Origin: DASSFZ01 sp035283185
GTDB taxonomy: Bacteria > Chloroflexota > Anaerolineae > Fen-1058
DNA length: 64,000 nt
Direction: 5' to 3'
NCBI GenBank assembly: GCA_035283185.1
Contig: DATEUJ010000022.1
Coordinates: forward strand, 1 to 64,000
Of this stretch, positions 7,903 through 16,221 are shown one piece after another. A program made the translations under genes and the position numbers. Position 1 is the first letter of the stretch. Every line of letters starts with the position of its first letter. The notes under the pieces were generated by a model. The model was not told the DNA's origin, ran no database searches, and saw only the letters and a program-made list of their open reading frames with translations.

Positions 7903-10900
7903 TGGGGCACGGCCTCAATTACTACTTTGCCCACTCCCAGCGTCACTAATACATCGCGTATCGTCTGGAATTGCTGGCCGTCGACTTCCAGGCCATCTTC
8001 GAACTCGGCCCCGACCCGCATCGTCACGCGCAGCTCGTCGGCTTCCTGGCCGAAGGACTCGGCCACGCTCTTCAAGCGCTTGTAGCGATCCCAGCCGCCC
8101 TTGAACTCCTGCCGGAACGATTCAGCGTTCGCTCCGCTGCCAAATGCAGCAATAACCTCCAGCTCAACGCCGTAGCGACCCTTGCCGAATTGCGGAACCG
8201 CCAGCCCGATCGCGCGCAGCTCGCCGGCGGCCTGCTTGCCGGCGCCTTCGATCCGTATAAACACCTGGCGCAGCCGGGCGATGCCATACTCCTGACACTC
8301 GTCGACGATTTTCTGGAAGGCCTGCGCGACTGCGCCCTGACCTTGCAGCTTGGCCGGTATGGTACGCCTGCCAGGGACCTCGACGCCGCAAATACATTGA
8401 TCTTCAGGCCGGCCGCATACCGGGCAGGTCGCCAGGCTGGTCGCAGTCTTGCCGCCCTCGACAGGCGGCTGCCACTTGCCCTTGATGCGAATTTGCAGGC
8501 GGGCCGCTTCCTCCGGCACGTACAGGATCGCGTCTTCGCCGATGCGCCAGTGTTGCGGTGGGGTATCTTTGTCGTAGCCGAACTGCTCGCCGGCATCATA
8601 ATACACCCAAACGCCCGTCTGCACACCGTTCTGGATCGTCTTGCGCAACTGCCCGATGTCCAGCAGGATACGCAGGCCGATCTTGCGGGCGAACGCCTTG
8701 CGCAGATCGTCCGTCGTCATGGACTGCTGGTTCTGATCCCACGCCTTCGACTTGACGTACGCGGCCGACAGCAGGTCATCGTCGGCTGTCAACACCTTCT
8801 TCAGCGCCCGCAACACACGCAACACGACGTTGGTCTGATCTTTCTCGACGTCGCCCTGATCCTGCGCCGGCAGCGTCTCGCGCCGGAGATACGCCTGCGA
8901 CTTAGGCGCATCCGAGGTCGGGTAGTACAGGTAGCGATAAGCCTTGGTGATCGCCACGCGGACGTCCAGCTCAGCCGACTCTTGCATCTTCTTCAGGGCC
9001 TTCTTCTGCTCGTCGTTGAACTCGGCCAATCGGCTGGCGTCGCCGACGATGCGCCCGATCGCCAGGTAGCGCCGGGCGACGTTCACCATGTTGTCGACCT
9101 GATCGCCGTCGGCGACGAGGAACAGCACGTTGTTCTGATACGTCCGGAAGGACTCCATCGCGCCGGTGTACTCGTAGATGCGTCGCACGAGATCGGGCGG
9201 AGCCGCTTCTGCCGCGCCAACCTTGACCGCTTCGAAGTGCATGATCGCCAGCTTGGGCAGGTCGGCATCGTCGTCCACATCGTCCGGCTCGACCGGGAAG
9301 TATACCGGCCTGAAGTAGCCCTTCTTCCAGATTTGCTTGATGCGATCCTCGATCTCGGCTTTCGCCTTGCTCAACCCGACGTGGCCTGTCTCGTCGGCGA
9401 TGATCTTGTTGAGCGACGGCTCCGTCTTGAAGCGATAGCGATGCCCGTCGTACTCCAGGAACCACGCCTGGTCGTACAGCCGCTCGAGCGCGCGCGACAC
9501 CACGGCGGGATCGTCGCCACCGCCCGACTCGTCGGGTTCGAGCACCGCCAGCATCAGGTCGGCCGGATCGACACCGCTGGCGATGCCCTGCGTCAGGCTG
9601 TGCAAGAACATCGTCGTCGCCAGTCGCCGAGCATATGGAGGCTTGCCGGAAGCGACCAGCGGCTGATCGACCTCCTGCGCGTGAGCCAACGTCCCGCGCT
9701 TTGGACTGACGATGTCGGCTTCGACGACCTGCTTGAACAGGGGACGATCCAGCCGGCTGGTCAAATCCTCCGCGATTTGCGACTGCGCGAGATCCAGGTG
9801 ATGTGGATGGATCAGCCACGCCCCATCTGGCTTGCTCTGCCACAGTGCCCGGATCGTCCAGGCCAGCAGGCGCAGCGCCCCTCGCGTGCGGTTGAAGTTG
9901 GGAATCGTCGAGGTCTTGCGATCGAGCACCGTCAGCAGCTCGGGATGGAACGGATAGGCGGTCTGCATCTCGCGTGCGTACTCGGCGCGGGCAGCGCGCT
10001 GCGGCAGATCGGCGCTCTTTTCGAGAAGGCCGCGGTAGTATTGCGCGTACGCGTCGAGCACCGGCTGGGCGGCCTTCCGGTCGATCGATTTGAACAAGCG
10101 GTGCGTCACGATCGCCGGAATCTCGCCCTCGTCGGTTGGCGTCAGCACGCGCTCCTGCCGCGCCGATACCTTCAGCGCCTCTGCAAGGCTTTGGCGAAGC
10201 GAATCTGTCTCTTTGGCAAAGGCATCCGCCTGGCCGGCCAGCGTCAGCACGACCAGGCAGCGTTCTTTGCTGGCCGCGAATTCCATCAGCGACATGAGGA
10301 ACGCAACCGTCTGGTCGGCCAGCGTCGATTTCTTGGTCGCCGTCGGGACGGCCAACCCCGCGCGTAAGTGGCGCGCAACCTCGTCGAGCATGATCAGCGC
10401 CGGCTTGTCACCGACCAACGCCTCGAACAGGCCCGTACCCGGCGCCGACCTGTTTTCTTCGCTCTCCTTGGCCAGCGCGTAACCGGCACGCCCGCCAAGC
10501 TGATAGGCGATCTCGCCCCACAGCGTGTAGGTCTTGACCTTGTCTTCCGGATGATCGATGCCGACAGACTGATCCAGATCCGATCCCACGACGCCGGCAA
10601 TCACAATGTCGCCAGGCTGTGGCAGTTTGGTCTGCTTTCCAAGGATGTTCGACAGCGCCTTTGCCGGCGTGTTGCCGCTTACAACGTGATACAGAGCAAT
10701 CAGGTTGTGAGTCTTGCCGCCGCCGAATGCGGTCTCCAAACGAATGACCGCGTTCTTGCCCGCCGCCTTTCCGATCAAGCGGCCGAGCGCGTCATTCAGC
10801 AGAGTCTTCAGTCCGGCGGTGGGATACGTGTTCTCAAAGAAGGTGACCGGATCGCCGTAGACGGGATCGGCCTTGTCGTCGAGCACGTCCTTCAAGCGCG

Positions 10901-10976
10901 CCGCGAAGATATCTTCGCGCAGTTCGCCCTTGAGGACTTCGTCGCGGGGGATACAGAGGTCGAATACGGATTGCAT
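7893..10976 (-). CDS. DUF499 AAA+ ATPase (COG1483-like, defence cluster)
   Basis: A 1027-residue ATPase and the first gene of the minus-strand cluster. Start 10976 (MQSVFDLCIPRDEVLKGEL) is chosen because DUF499 proteins begin this way and the longer frame runs through a REP/MITE element. The Walker A variant AFGGGKTHNL lies near residue 85-95 and Walker B KPALIMLDEVARHL near 195-205. The middle is helical and a zinc-ribbon-like CPVCGRPEDQCIC lies near residue 860. DUF499 ATPases accompany DUF1156 methyltransferases and helicases in defence islands; a role in sensing or loading on DNA is inferred. The REP element at its 3' end supplies the stop codon. Confidence 0.88.
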   Translation of the reverse strand: MQSVFDLCIPRDEVLKGELREDIFAARLKDVLDDKADPVYGDPVTFFENTYPTAGLKTLLNDALGRLIGKAAGKNAVIRLETAFGGGKTHNLIALYHVVSGNTPAKALSNILGKQTKLPQPGDIVIAGVVGSDLDQSVGIDHPEDKVKTYTLWGEIAYQLGGRAGYALAKESEENRSAPGTGLFEALVGDKPALIMLDEVARHLRAGLAVPTATKKSTLADQTVAFLMSLMEFAASKERCLVVLTLAGQADAFAKETDSLRQSLAEALKVSARQERVLTPTDEGEIPAIVTHRLFKSIDRKAAQPVLDAYAQYYRGLLEKSADLPQRAARAEYAREMQTAYPFHPELLTVLDRKTSTIPNFNRTRGALRLLAWTIRALWQSKPDGAWLIHPHHLDLAQSQIAEDLTSRLDRPLFKQVVEADIVSPKRGTLAHAQEVDQPLVASGKPPYARRLATTMFLHSLTQGIASGVDPADLMLAVLEPDESGGGDDPAVVSRALERLYDQAWFLEYDGHRYRFKTEPSLNKIIADETGHVGLSKAKAEIEDRIKQIWKKGYFRPVYFPVEPDDVDDDADLPKLAIMHFEAVKVGAAEAAPPDLVRRIYEYTGAMESFRTYQNNVLFLVADGDQVDNMVNVARRYLAIGRIVGDASRLAEFNDEQKKALKKMQESAELDVRVAITKAYRYLYYPTSDAPKSQAYLRRETLPAQDQGDVEKDQTNVVLRVLRALKKVLTADDDLLSAAYVKSKAWDQNQQSMTTDDLRKAFARKIGLRILLDIGQLRKTIQNGVQTGVWVYYDAGEQFGYDKDTPPQHWRIGEDAILYVPEEAARLQIRIKGKWQPPVEGGKTATSLATCPVCGRPEDQCICGVEVPGRRTIPAKLQGQGAVAQAFQKIVDECQEYGIARLRQVFIRIEGAGKQAAGELRAIGLAVPQFGKGRYGVELEVIAAFGSGANAESFRQEFKGGWDRYKRLKSVAESFGQEADELRVTMRVGAEFEDGLEVDGQQFQTIRDVLVTLGVGKVVIEAVPHVA

Positions 10977-11014
10977 AAAGGCCGTGCCACCTGATCGAGT
11001 CGCGGCGAGTAATG

Positions 11015-11137
11015 CTAGTAGTCGACCAAGAGGAAAATGATGGGTAGCCCAGCCCCTCGTGGGCGTCATGAACGGGCACAAGAACGGGCACAAGGCCCTA
11101 TACTACACCCATCAAAACCAGTTTGGCGGACTACTGG
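11015..11137. mobile_element. MITE-like element with REP core
   Basis: Terminal inverted repeats are CTAGTAGTCGACCA on the left and, read on the opposite strand, CCAGTAGTCCGCCA on the right. Inside is a REP core (about 11049-11105) starting GTAGCCCAGCCCCTCGTGGG. A sister element with the same architecture lies at 48347-48455. It has no coding capacity. Confidence 0.65.
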
Positions 11138-11213
11138 TGTTAAGTTTAGCACAACTTATGCGCACTGCGCCAATTCAGGCAAGCCGCCAATACGAAGTCC
11201 GCAGGACTGACCC

Positions 11214-11264
11214 TCTCACCTGACACCTGCGAGATCCTGGCGGCGAAACCTCAAGGCGACAATG
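11214..11264. repeat. Diverged 51-base repeat, copy A
   Basis: Contains CCTGGCGGCGAAACCTCAA and flanking TCTCACC; a similar 52-base copy occurs at 16719-16770 with about seven differences and one indel. Both lie in gene-free DNA. The nature of the repeat is unknown. Confidence 0.6.
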
Positions 11265-11303
11265 TGAACGCTCGCCGGGGACGCGTCGTTCCCTACCCCC
11301 TGA

Positions 11304-11573
11304 TCATCGCCGCGACTTCGGGCAGCGCTCACGCACGCCCTCCCACCGTCCATTCGCCCAGGCAATGCGCGCGTCGATGCGCCGCACCCACCACAAATGC
11401 AGGGTGCTGATGTCGCCTTTGCGCACAGACTTCTCGGCGATTTCGGGATTCAGGCGGATCAACGCCGCGCGCAAGTGCGGCTCGACCAGCGTGTCGCTCT
11501 CGGCGCGCGGGAGTTGCTCCCTGGGGATGTACTGCCAATCAGACGATGACAATGTGCTCGGGAGGCTGCACAT
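11304..11573 (-). pseudogene. Remnant fusing HsdR-like N-terminus and DUF1156-like motif
   Basis: An 89-residue open frame. Its first part, DWQYIPREQLPRAESDTLVE then LRAALIRLNPEIA, resembles the N-terminus of type I restriction R subunits. It continues directly into EKSVRKGDISTLHLWWVRR, close to the DUF1156 signature (STLHLWWARRP). The frame then ends after an unrelated tail. It overlaps the end of the upstream PIN-like gene. I read it as the scar of a deleted restriction or methyltransferase gene next to the intact cluster. The true start is uncertain. Confidence 0.55.
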
Positions 11574-12078
11574 CGGGCAAGGGCGCGTCGCGATAAGGGG
11601 CAGGCAGATCGTCCCTCATCGTCTGCCACCGCTCACGAATCGCGCCTTGCTGAGTGGCCCAGTGCCGGATCAAGGGCTGGTCGAAGGTCGCGATGTAATC
11701 CATGCCCAGGATCGTGCCGCTTTCGTTTGTCCCGAATGTGCCGAGCGCCAAAACGGCCGCATCTTCGGGCGTGAAGCCAAAGTCGCGCAGGCGGCGCGAC
11801 CAGCGTGTGAAGTACCGGGCAGGCAGTGCGACCTGCATGCGGTCGCGAAGCAGGCGGATGATGCCGCCGTAGCGCGGCAACACTTCCAGCCGGCTCAGCG
11901 TGTGCACAGTAGGCGGCACGATGAATAGCTCGATGGAATGCGAACCGGCACGATAGAACAAATCGAGGGCAAACAACTCGTCGTCGCCGAGATCGCGCCC
12001 TTCGGCCAGTTTGAGCAGGCCTTCGAGGATGCGACGTGCGGTGACTTTATCGAGCAGACAGCGTGTCCGATCGGACAT
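11539..12078 (-). CDS. PIN-like domain protein (probable toxin partner)
   Basis: A 179-residue protein. Features suggest a divergent PIN nuclease fold: an early acidic LLDKVTARRILEGLLKL, a central LFIVPPTVHTLSRL, and DAAVLALGTFG followed by MDYIATFDQPLI, like the late acidic strand of PIN domains. The gene overlaps the preceding small gene (12047-12406) by 32 bases, as in toxin-antitoxin pairs. Family assignment is by pattern only. Residues such as FDQ near position 132 are candidate metal ligands. It could also be an inactive PIN relative. Confidence 0.5.
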   Translation of the reverse strand: MSDRTRCLLDKVTARRILEGLLKLAEGRDLGDDELFALDLFYRAGSHSIELFIVPPTVHTLSRLEVLPRYGGIIRLLRDRMQVALPARYFTRWSRRLRDFGFTPEDAAVLALGTFGTNESGTILGMDYIATFDQPLIRHWATQQGAIRERWQTMRDDLPAPYRDAPLPDVQPPEHIVIV

Positions 12079-12406
12079 CGCGTTCCTCGGCTTCGATCCA
12101 GGTTGCGTCGATCGGCGTTTCCCAGAGTCGGGCGCGCTCCTCGTCTGGCAGGGCGAGGTACTGGTCGAGCGTCAAATCACCGAGGAACGGATCGGTCGAG
12201 GAGAGAGCCTGTCCGGCGAGGGCCTGTTGCACGTCGGCGCGGACACTGGCGGCGCTGGTGCGCGCCTCGTCCAGGGTGCGCGGTGCGAATTGGCGCAGTT
12301 CGGGCACCAAGTCGAGCAAGCGCTTTCGTTCAGCGGGCGGCATTTGCCGGATCGCCGCCGCGATCTGCTCAACGCTGACGGGTAACGAGACAACCGATTG
12401 GCTCAT
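12047..12406 (-). CDS. Small hydrophilic protein, probable antitoxin of PIN-like pair
   Basis: A 119-residue protein starting MSQSVVSLPVSVEQIAAAIR, with a strong AGGAGG sequence just before its ATG. The segment QMPPAERKRLLDLVPELRQ is typical of small helical antitoxins whose N-terminal part is an amphipathic helix pair. The later part (FLGDLTLDQYLALPDEERARLW) is acidic and probably binds the partner. The downstream gene, overlapping by 32 bases, encodes a PIN-like protein. No DNA-binding motif is clearly visible. Confidence 0.5.
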   Translation of the reverse strand: MSQSVVSLPVSVEQIAAAIRQMPPAERKRLLDLVPELRQFAPRTLDEARTSAASVRADVQQALAGQALSSTDPFLGDLTLDQYLALPDEERARLWETPIDATWIEAEERDVRSDTLSAR

Positions 12407-12483
12407 GTCGGCCTCCTGCGCGGGTAACCTGCGTCACGCCTCACTTGTATGACGACATTTGGACACCTCGCGTTACGACCTGC

Positions 12484-12499
12484 CTATATTGTACTATAG
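12484..12499. promoter_or_regulatory. Small inverted repeat upstream of the PIN-like pair
   Basis: CTATA-N6-TATAG lies about 80 bases upstream of the minus-strand pair. It is AT-rich in a GC-rich region and could be an operator or part of a promoter. No further support. Confidence 0.25.
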
Positions 12500-12651
12500 T
12501 CTGGCGATCACTACCGCAGCTTGGCGGCGCTGTCGATAGGCATACAGTCATTCCGCCTTCAAACAAGTGATTTGAAAGCGCAAGGCGCGACGCCACCGGA
12601 AAGCTGGCAAGATGCGGCAAATGGCGTACAATTGTCTTGAGGAGATAGAGA

Positions 12652-13758
12652 ATGCATCGACGGGAATTTTGCCGAAGGGTGGCCATGGCCGGCGGGAGCT
12701 TGATGCTTGCGCCGCTGATCGAGGCCTGCGCCCGGTCAGAGGTGACACTCACCCGATCAGAGCCTACGGCGACTGCAACGCCTGTCTCGCCCGCGACGCC
12801 GCACCCAACCACTGCCCCGACTCCAACGGTGATGCCGCAGCCAACAGAGGAGGCGACCATGGCAAACATTGCCCTGGTCAAGACTGAGGATCGCGCCGAT
12901 GGCGTGCGCCAGGCGATCGAATTGCTTGGTCTCAACCCGGCGCGCGGCAAGCGCGTGCTGCTCAAGCCGAATCTTAACAGCGCCGACGAAGCACCTGGCT
13001 CGACACACTCTGATATTCTGCGCGCACTCGTCGTCAAGCTGAGCGATATGGGTGCGCGGGCCGTCAGCGTGGCCGACCGAAGTGGCATGGGCGACACGCG
13101 CACGGTGATGCAGCGAAAGGGCGTACTCGAGCTGGCGGACGAGTTAGGGTTCACCGCTGTGGTGCTCGACGAGCTGGAAGAGAGGGACTGGGTCATACGC
13201 CAGTCGAAAGACACGCATTGGCCGCGCGGCTACGCCGTGCCCAGGCTGCTGCTCGACGCCGAGTGTGTGGTGCAGACCTGCAACCTGAAGACGCATCGCT
13301 TCGGCGGACACTTTACGCTGTCGCTCAAGAACTCGGTCGGCTTCGCGGCCAAAACGGTGAACGGCAGCGGCTACGACTACATGCACGAGCTGCACAGCTC
13401 GCCCTATCAACGACAGATGATTGCCGAGATCAACACAGCCTACACGCCAGCGCTGATCGTGATGGACGGCGTGGAGGCCTTTGTGGACGGCGGGCCGGAC
13501 CGGGGCAAGAAGGTGAAATCCGAAGTCGTGCTGGCGGGCACGGATCGCATTGCCATGGACGCCGTCGGCGTGGCCATCCTTCGCCTGTTCGGCACGACGC
13601 GCGAGGTCAGCCTGGGCGGGGTATTTGAGCAGGCGCAGATCGCACGGGCGGTGGAGTTGGGCCTGGGCGTGGATTCGCCGGCGCGGATCGCCATCGCCAC
13701 AGGCGACGCGGAGAGTGAAGTCTACGCGCAGCAAATCAGGGAAGTGTTGATGCGATGA
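12652..13758 (+). CDS. DUF362 protein with Tat/lipoprotein-like signal
   Basis: A 368-residue protein. The N-terminus RREFCRRVAMAGG has a twin-arginine pattern, followed by a hydrophobic stretch and a cysteine at 27, then a Thr/Pro-rich linker to about residue 68, so it is probably exported and may be lipid-anchored. The rest is a DUF362 domain: MANIALVKTEDRADGVRQAI, LLKPNLN, CNLKTHRFGGHFTLSLKNSVG and the C-terminal VVLAGTDRIAMDAVG. DUF362 is common in anaerobes, often near iron-sulfur proteins, but its biochemical role is unclear. Here no ferredoxin motif is fused. The ATG follows GAGGAGATAGAGA. No operon partner is visible. Confidence 0.85.
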   Translation: MHRREFCRRVAMAGGSLMLAPLIEACARSEVTLTRSEPTATATPVSPATPHPTTAPTPTVMPQPTEEATMANIALVKTEDRADGVRQAIELLGLNPARGKRVLLKPNLNSADEAPGSTHSDILRALVVKLSDMGARAVSVADRSGMGDTRTVMQRKGVLELADELGFTAVVLDELEERDWVIRQSKDTHWPRGYAVPRLLLDAECVVQTCNLKTHRFGGHFTLSLKNSVGFAAKTVNGSGYDYMHELHSSPYQRQMIAEINTAYTPALIVMDGVEAFVDGGPDRGKKVKSEVVLAGTDRIAMDAVGVAILRLFGTTREVSLGGVFEQAQIARAVELGLGVDSPARIAIATGDAESEVYAQQIREVLMR

Positions 13759-13773
13759 TGATATTGACGAATA

Positions 13774-13802
13774 CACATAAAATAGCTATGGTATACACAT
13801 CG
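13774..13802 (+). promoter_or_regulatory. Candidate sigma-70-type promoter of vapBC
   Basis: TTGACG at 13774-13779 and TATGGT at 13797-13802 are separated by 17 bases, about 40 bases before the vapB start. The -10 overlaps GTATAC, which could serve autoregulation. Confidence 0.45.
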
Positions 13803-13840
13803 TTCCGAACGGCGTTTTTCCTTTGCGACAGGAGGCGGGC

Positions 13841-14047
13841 ATGCGCACGAACATCGTGATCGACGGCAAGTTGATAGAGCAGGCGATGAAGGCGACCGGC
13901 TTGAAGACCAAACGCGCCGTCGTCGAAGCCGGCCTGAAACTACTCATTCAGGTGAAAGCCCAGACCGGCATACGAAATCTACGCGGCAAGGTCAAATGGG
14001 AAGGCAGTCTCGATGAAATGCGCGCCAGTCGCGTTGGGGAGAACTGA
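13841..14047 (+). CDS. vapB: VapB-family antitoxin
   Basis: A 68-residue antitoxin. MRTNIVIDGKLIEQAMKATG is the ribbon-helix-helix start characteristic of the VapB family pairing with PIN toxins, followed by TKRAVVEAGLKLLI. The C-terminal WEGSLDEMRASR is the segment expected to wrap the toxin. Start 13841 is preferred over an upstream ATG at 13823 because it follows GGAGGCGGGC and matches the family N-terminus. The toxin gene follows two bases after the stop. The pair is expected to repress its own promoter. Confidence 0.88.
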   Translation: MRTNIVIDGKLIEQAMKATGLKTKRAVVEAGLKLLIQVKAQTGIRNLRGKVKWEGSLDEMRASRVGEN

Positions 14048-14049
14048 AC

Positions 14050-14445
14050 TTGGTCATCGTCGATACGACCGTTTGGATCGACTACCTGAATGGAATTTCG
14101 ACGTCGCAGGCCGACTGGTTGGACACGGAGCTGGCGCGCCAACGCCTGGGGCTGACGGACCTGATCCTGTGCGAAGTCCTGCAAGGTGTGCGTGATGAGC
14201 GGCAGGCCACGCAGACCCGTCACGAGTTGTTGAAGTTTGAGGTGTTCGAGACGGGCGGCGTTCAGTTGGCGATCACCGCTGCGCAGAACTACCGCAGGCT
14301 GCGCGCGCGAGGGCGCATCGTGCGCAAGACGGTGGATTGCCTGATCGCCACATTCTGCTTGGTGAACGATCATGCTCTACTGCACAATGACCGGGATTAT
14401 GACCCCTTTGAAGAATTTCTGAGCCTGCGCGTCATTCACCCCTGA
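14050..14445 (+). CDS. vapC: VapC-family PIN-domain ribonuclease toxin
   Basis: A 131-residue PIN toxin starting with TTG at 14050. VIVDTTVWIDYLNG contains the first conserved aspartate. LTDLILCEVLQGVRDE carries the conserved acidic residue in helix 3, and TVDCLIATFCLVNDHALLHNDRDYDPF carries the later aspartates. VapC toxins cleave tRNA or rRNA. All expected acidic residues are visible, so the toxin should be active. Confidence 0.9.
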   Translation: MVIVDTTVWIDYLNGISTSQADWLDTELARQRLGLTDLILCEVLQGVRDERQATQTRHELLKFEVFETGGVQLAITAAQNYRRLRARGRIVRKTVDCLIATFCLVNDHALLHNDRDYDPFEEFLSLRVIHP

Positions 14446-14523
14446 CCGTACCTATTGCTATTCGCCTATCCGTGTCGCGTGAAGACGTGACAGGCGGAAG
14501 CAATCCACAGAAAGGAGACCATC

Positions 14524-15213
14524 ATGCCTGGCTGGATCTCCACTGGAACGTGCGCGCTGTGCCGCGAAGACTTCGGCAAGGCCGCCATGACCCGTCACTT
14601 GGTCAAGTGTCGGGCCGAGCATACCCCCGGCAAAGGCAAGTTCCGCAAAACCTTTCACTTGAAGGTGGAAGGGCGCTACCTGCCCGAATACTGGCTGCAC
14701 ATCGAAATCCCCGCCGAGGCGACGCTCAGAACGCTCGACGCCTTCCTGCGCGACATCTGGCTGGAATGCTGCGGCCACCTCAGCGCGTTCACCATCGAAA
14801 ATGAACAGTACGAACTGAACACCGGCGGCGTGGATGCCATGTGGCCCATGATTTTCGGCCGAGGGGCGCCGCCGAAGAGCATGAACATCCGGTTAGACGC
14901 AGTGCTGCGCCCCGGCCTGAAGTTCTTTCACGAGTACGATTTCGGCACGACGACGCACCTGGCCTTGCGTGTGATGGCCGAGCAGGAGGGCGTCATTTCC
15001 CGAAACGCCGTCAGGATATTGGCCCGCAATCATCCCCTGCCGATCCCGTGCGAGAAATGCGGCGCGCCGGCCACCGAAGTTTGCGCACAGTGCATTTACA
15101 ATGGGCGAGGCTGGGTGTGCGCGCGCCACGCTCGCACGCACAAATGCGGCGAGGACATGCTGCTGCCCGTCGTCAATTCGCCGCGCGTGGGCATGTGTGG
15201 GTACACGGGCTAG
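14524..15213 (+). CDS. Zinc-finger protein with pRiA4b ORF3-like domain
   Basis: A 229-residue protein. Near the start CALCREDFGKAAMTRHLVKC looks like a C2H2/C2HC zinc finger. Residues of about 40-165 (FRKTFHLKVEG, PEYWLHIEIPAEATLRTLDA, FHEYDFGTTTHLALRVM) match the plasmid pRiA4b ORF-3-like fold found as passenger in some mobile elements and in many standalone hypotheticals. The C-terminus has a second cysteine cluster (CEKCGAPATEVCAQC, then CARHARTHKCGED). The start follows AAAGGAG. Function unknown; nucleic-acid binding is plausible. Confidence 0.7.
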   Translation: MPGWISTGTCALCREDFGKAAMTRHLVKCRAEHTPGKGKFRKTFHLKVEGRYLPEYWLHIEIPAEATLRTLDAFLRDIWLECCGHLSAFTIENEQYELNTGGVDAMWPMIFGRGAPPKSMNIRLDAVLRPGLKFFHEYDFGTTTHLALRVMAEQEGVISRNAVRILARNHPLPIPCEKCGAPATEVCAQCIYNGRGWVCARHARTHKCGEDMLLPVVNSPRVGMCGYTG

Positions 15214-15217
15214 CCAG

Positions 15218-15757
15218 TCAAACGCTCACCGCTTTCGCTTCTTCTTCGACTTGCGCTTCTTTATGCGCCGGGGCGGATCGCTTCGGCGAAGGCTCAATGC
15301 CGAGGTTGCTGAATTCGACGAGCGGCACTGGATTGTCGTCCTCGCCCAGCGGCCGGCTGCGCTTATCGGGTGGGACGGCATTCAGATCGACGATGCCGAG
15401 CACGACAAACTCCGTGCCGACGTCCCAGCGCAGCGCGCCAACACCCAACGTCTCGCTCACGTCCTCCGGGTTGATGACAATGGTCGGGCAGGATGGACAT
15501 AGCCAGCCGAAGTCGGTGCCGGTGATGAACGAGTCGGCCAGGTGCTTGCCGCGCCGCGTGGCGATGAGATACGTCTGGTAGCTCTGTCGTAGTGTAGAGC
15601 CGCATCGCGGGCACGGACCGGGGTCGCCCTTGAAGGATTTATAGATGCACTCGCGTGGTCGCATGATGTCGATCTTCGAGGGTGAGGGCGCACGAGTCTC
15701 TCCAGGCTCTGATTCAGGCCGGGCGGTCGAGCGTCGCCACGGCAGCTTTAACTTCAT
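15218..15757 (-). CDS. Hypothetical zinc-ribbon protein
   Basis: A 179-residue protein, convergent with the pRiA4b-like gene and ending five bases from it. Start 15757 (MKLKLPWRR) is preferred over longer frames because upstream residues are low-complexity shadow sequence. A zinc-ribbon-like CPRCGSTLRQSYQTYL and a second pair, LCPSCPTIVINPEDV, are separated by about 35 residues (RRGKHLADSFITGTDFGW). The C-terminus is charged. No family name recognised. Confidence 0.65.
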   Translation of the reverse strand: MKLKLPWRRSTARPESEPGETRAPSPSKIDIMRPRECIYKSFKGDPGPCPRCGSTLRQSYQTYLIATRRGKHLADSFITGTDFGWLCPSCPTIVINPEDVSETLGVGALRWDVGTEFVVLGIVDLNAVPPDKRSRPLGEDDNPVPLVEFSNLGIEPSPKRSAPAHKEAQVEEEAKAVSV

Positions 15758-15783
15758 GATGTTGGACTTTTTCAGGCATGGGT

Positions 15784-16221
15784 CTACACCAGCGTGTCGG
15801 GCCACGCCTCTAACCCGACACGCTGCGCGGCATCCCACAACGGGCGGTCGAAGGTCGCCAGGGTCACAGGCTCGCCGACAATTTGCCGCCATTGGAGCCC
15901 ACAGGCCAGATGCACAGCATCATAACCACGCAAGCCGTGCTCCCACGCCAGTGCATCTGCCTGCGCCACGACGGCTTCATTGACCTCCACATGCAGCAGG
16001 TCGGGCCATTGGCGGCGAAACACCTCAAGTGCAGCACCAGCTTCCTCGCGAGTTAGTGCTTTAAGGCGAACCGCCTTACTGAAGGCGGCGGCCACCTCGG
16101 CTCGGGCGATCAACGCCGTTCCAAGGGCATCCGCCCGGCTGGCGAGAACTGTCGTTTCATCGGAGCCGCTTTCTCGGGTGTACAGCTTTACCAAAGCGCT
16201 GGAGTCCAAATACAGGATCAT
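15784..16221 (-). CDS. PIN-domain toxin (VapC-like)
   Basis: A 145-residue PIN protein: MILYLDSSALVKLYTRESGS has the first aspartate, LIARAEVAAAFSKA the helix-3 glutamate, and GYDAVHLACGLQ with TLATFDRPLWDAA the C-terminal aspartates. It is a predicted RNase toxin. The ATG overlaps the stop of the upstream antitoxin by four bases (ATGA at 16218-16221), indicating translational coupling. Confidence 0.9.
   Translation of the reverse strand: MILYLDSSALVKLYTRESGSDETTVLASRADALGTALIARAEVAAAFSKAVRLKALTREEAGAALEVFRRQWPDLLHVEVNEAVVAQADALAWEHGLRGYDAVHLACGLQWRQIVGEPVTLATFDRPLWDAAQRVGLEAWPDTLV

Larger units (their letters stand above)
10977..11303. other. Non-coding stretch upstream of the DUF499 gene
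   Basis: There is no gene here. The stretch holds a MITE-like element (11015-11137) in the expected promoter region of the defence cluster, about 40 bases from the DUF499 start, and one copy of a diverged 51-base repeat at 11214-11264. No convincing promoter hexamers were found. Confidence 0.5.

Noticed and set aside
114..10976. Classical DISARM, BREX or type I/III restriction system
   Set aside because: The expected partners (for example drmB/DUF1998, pglZ, hsdS, res) are absent, so the cluster is kept as an unnamed DUF499/DUF1156 system.
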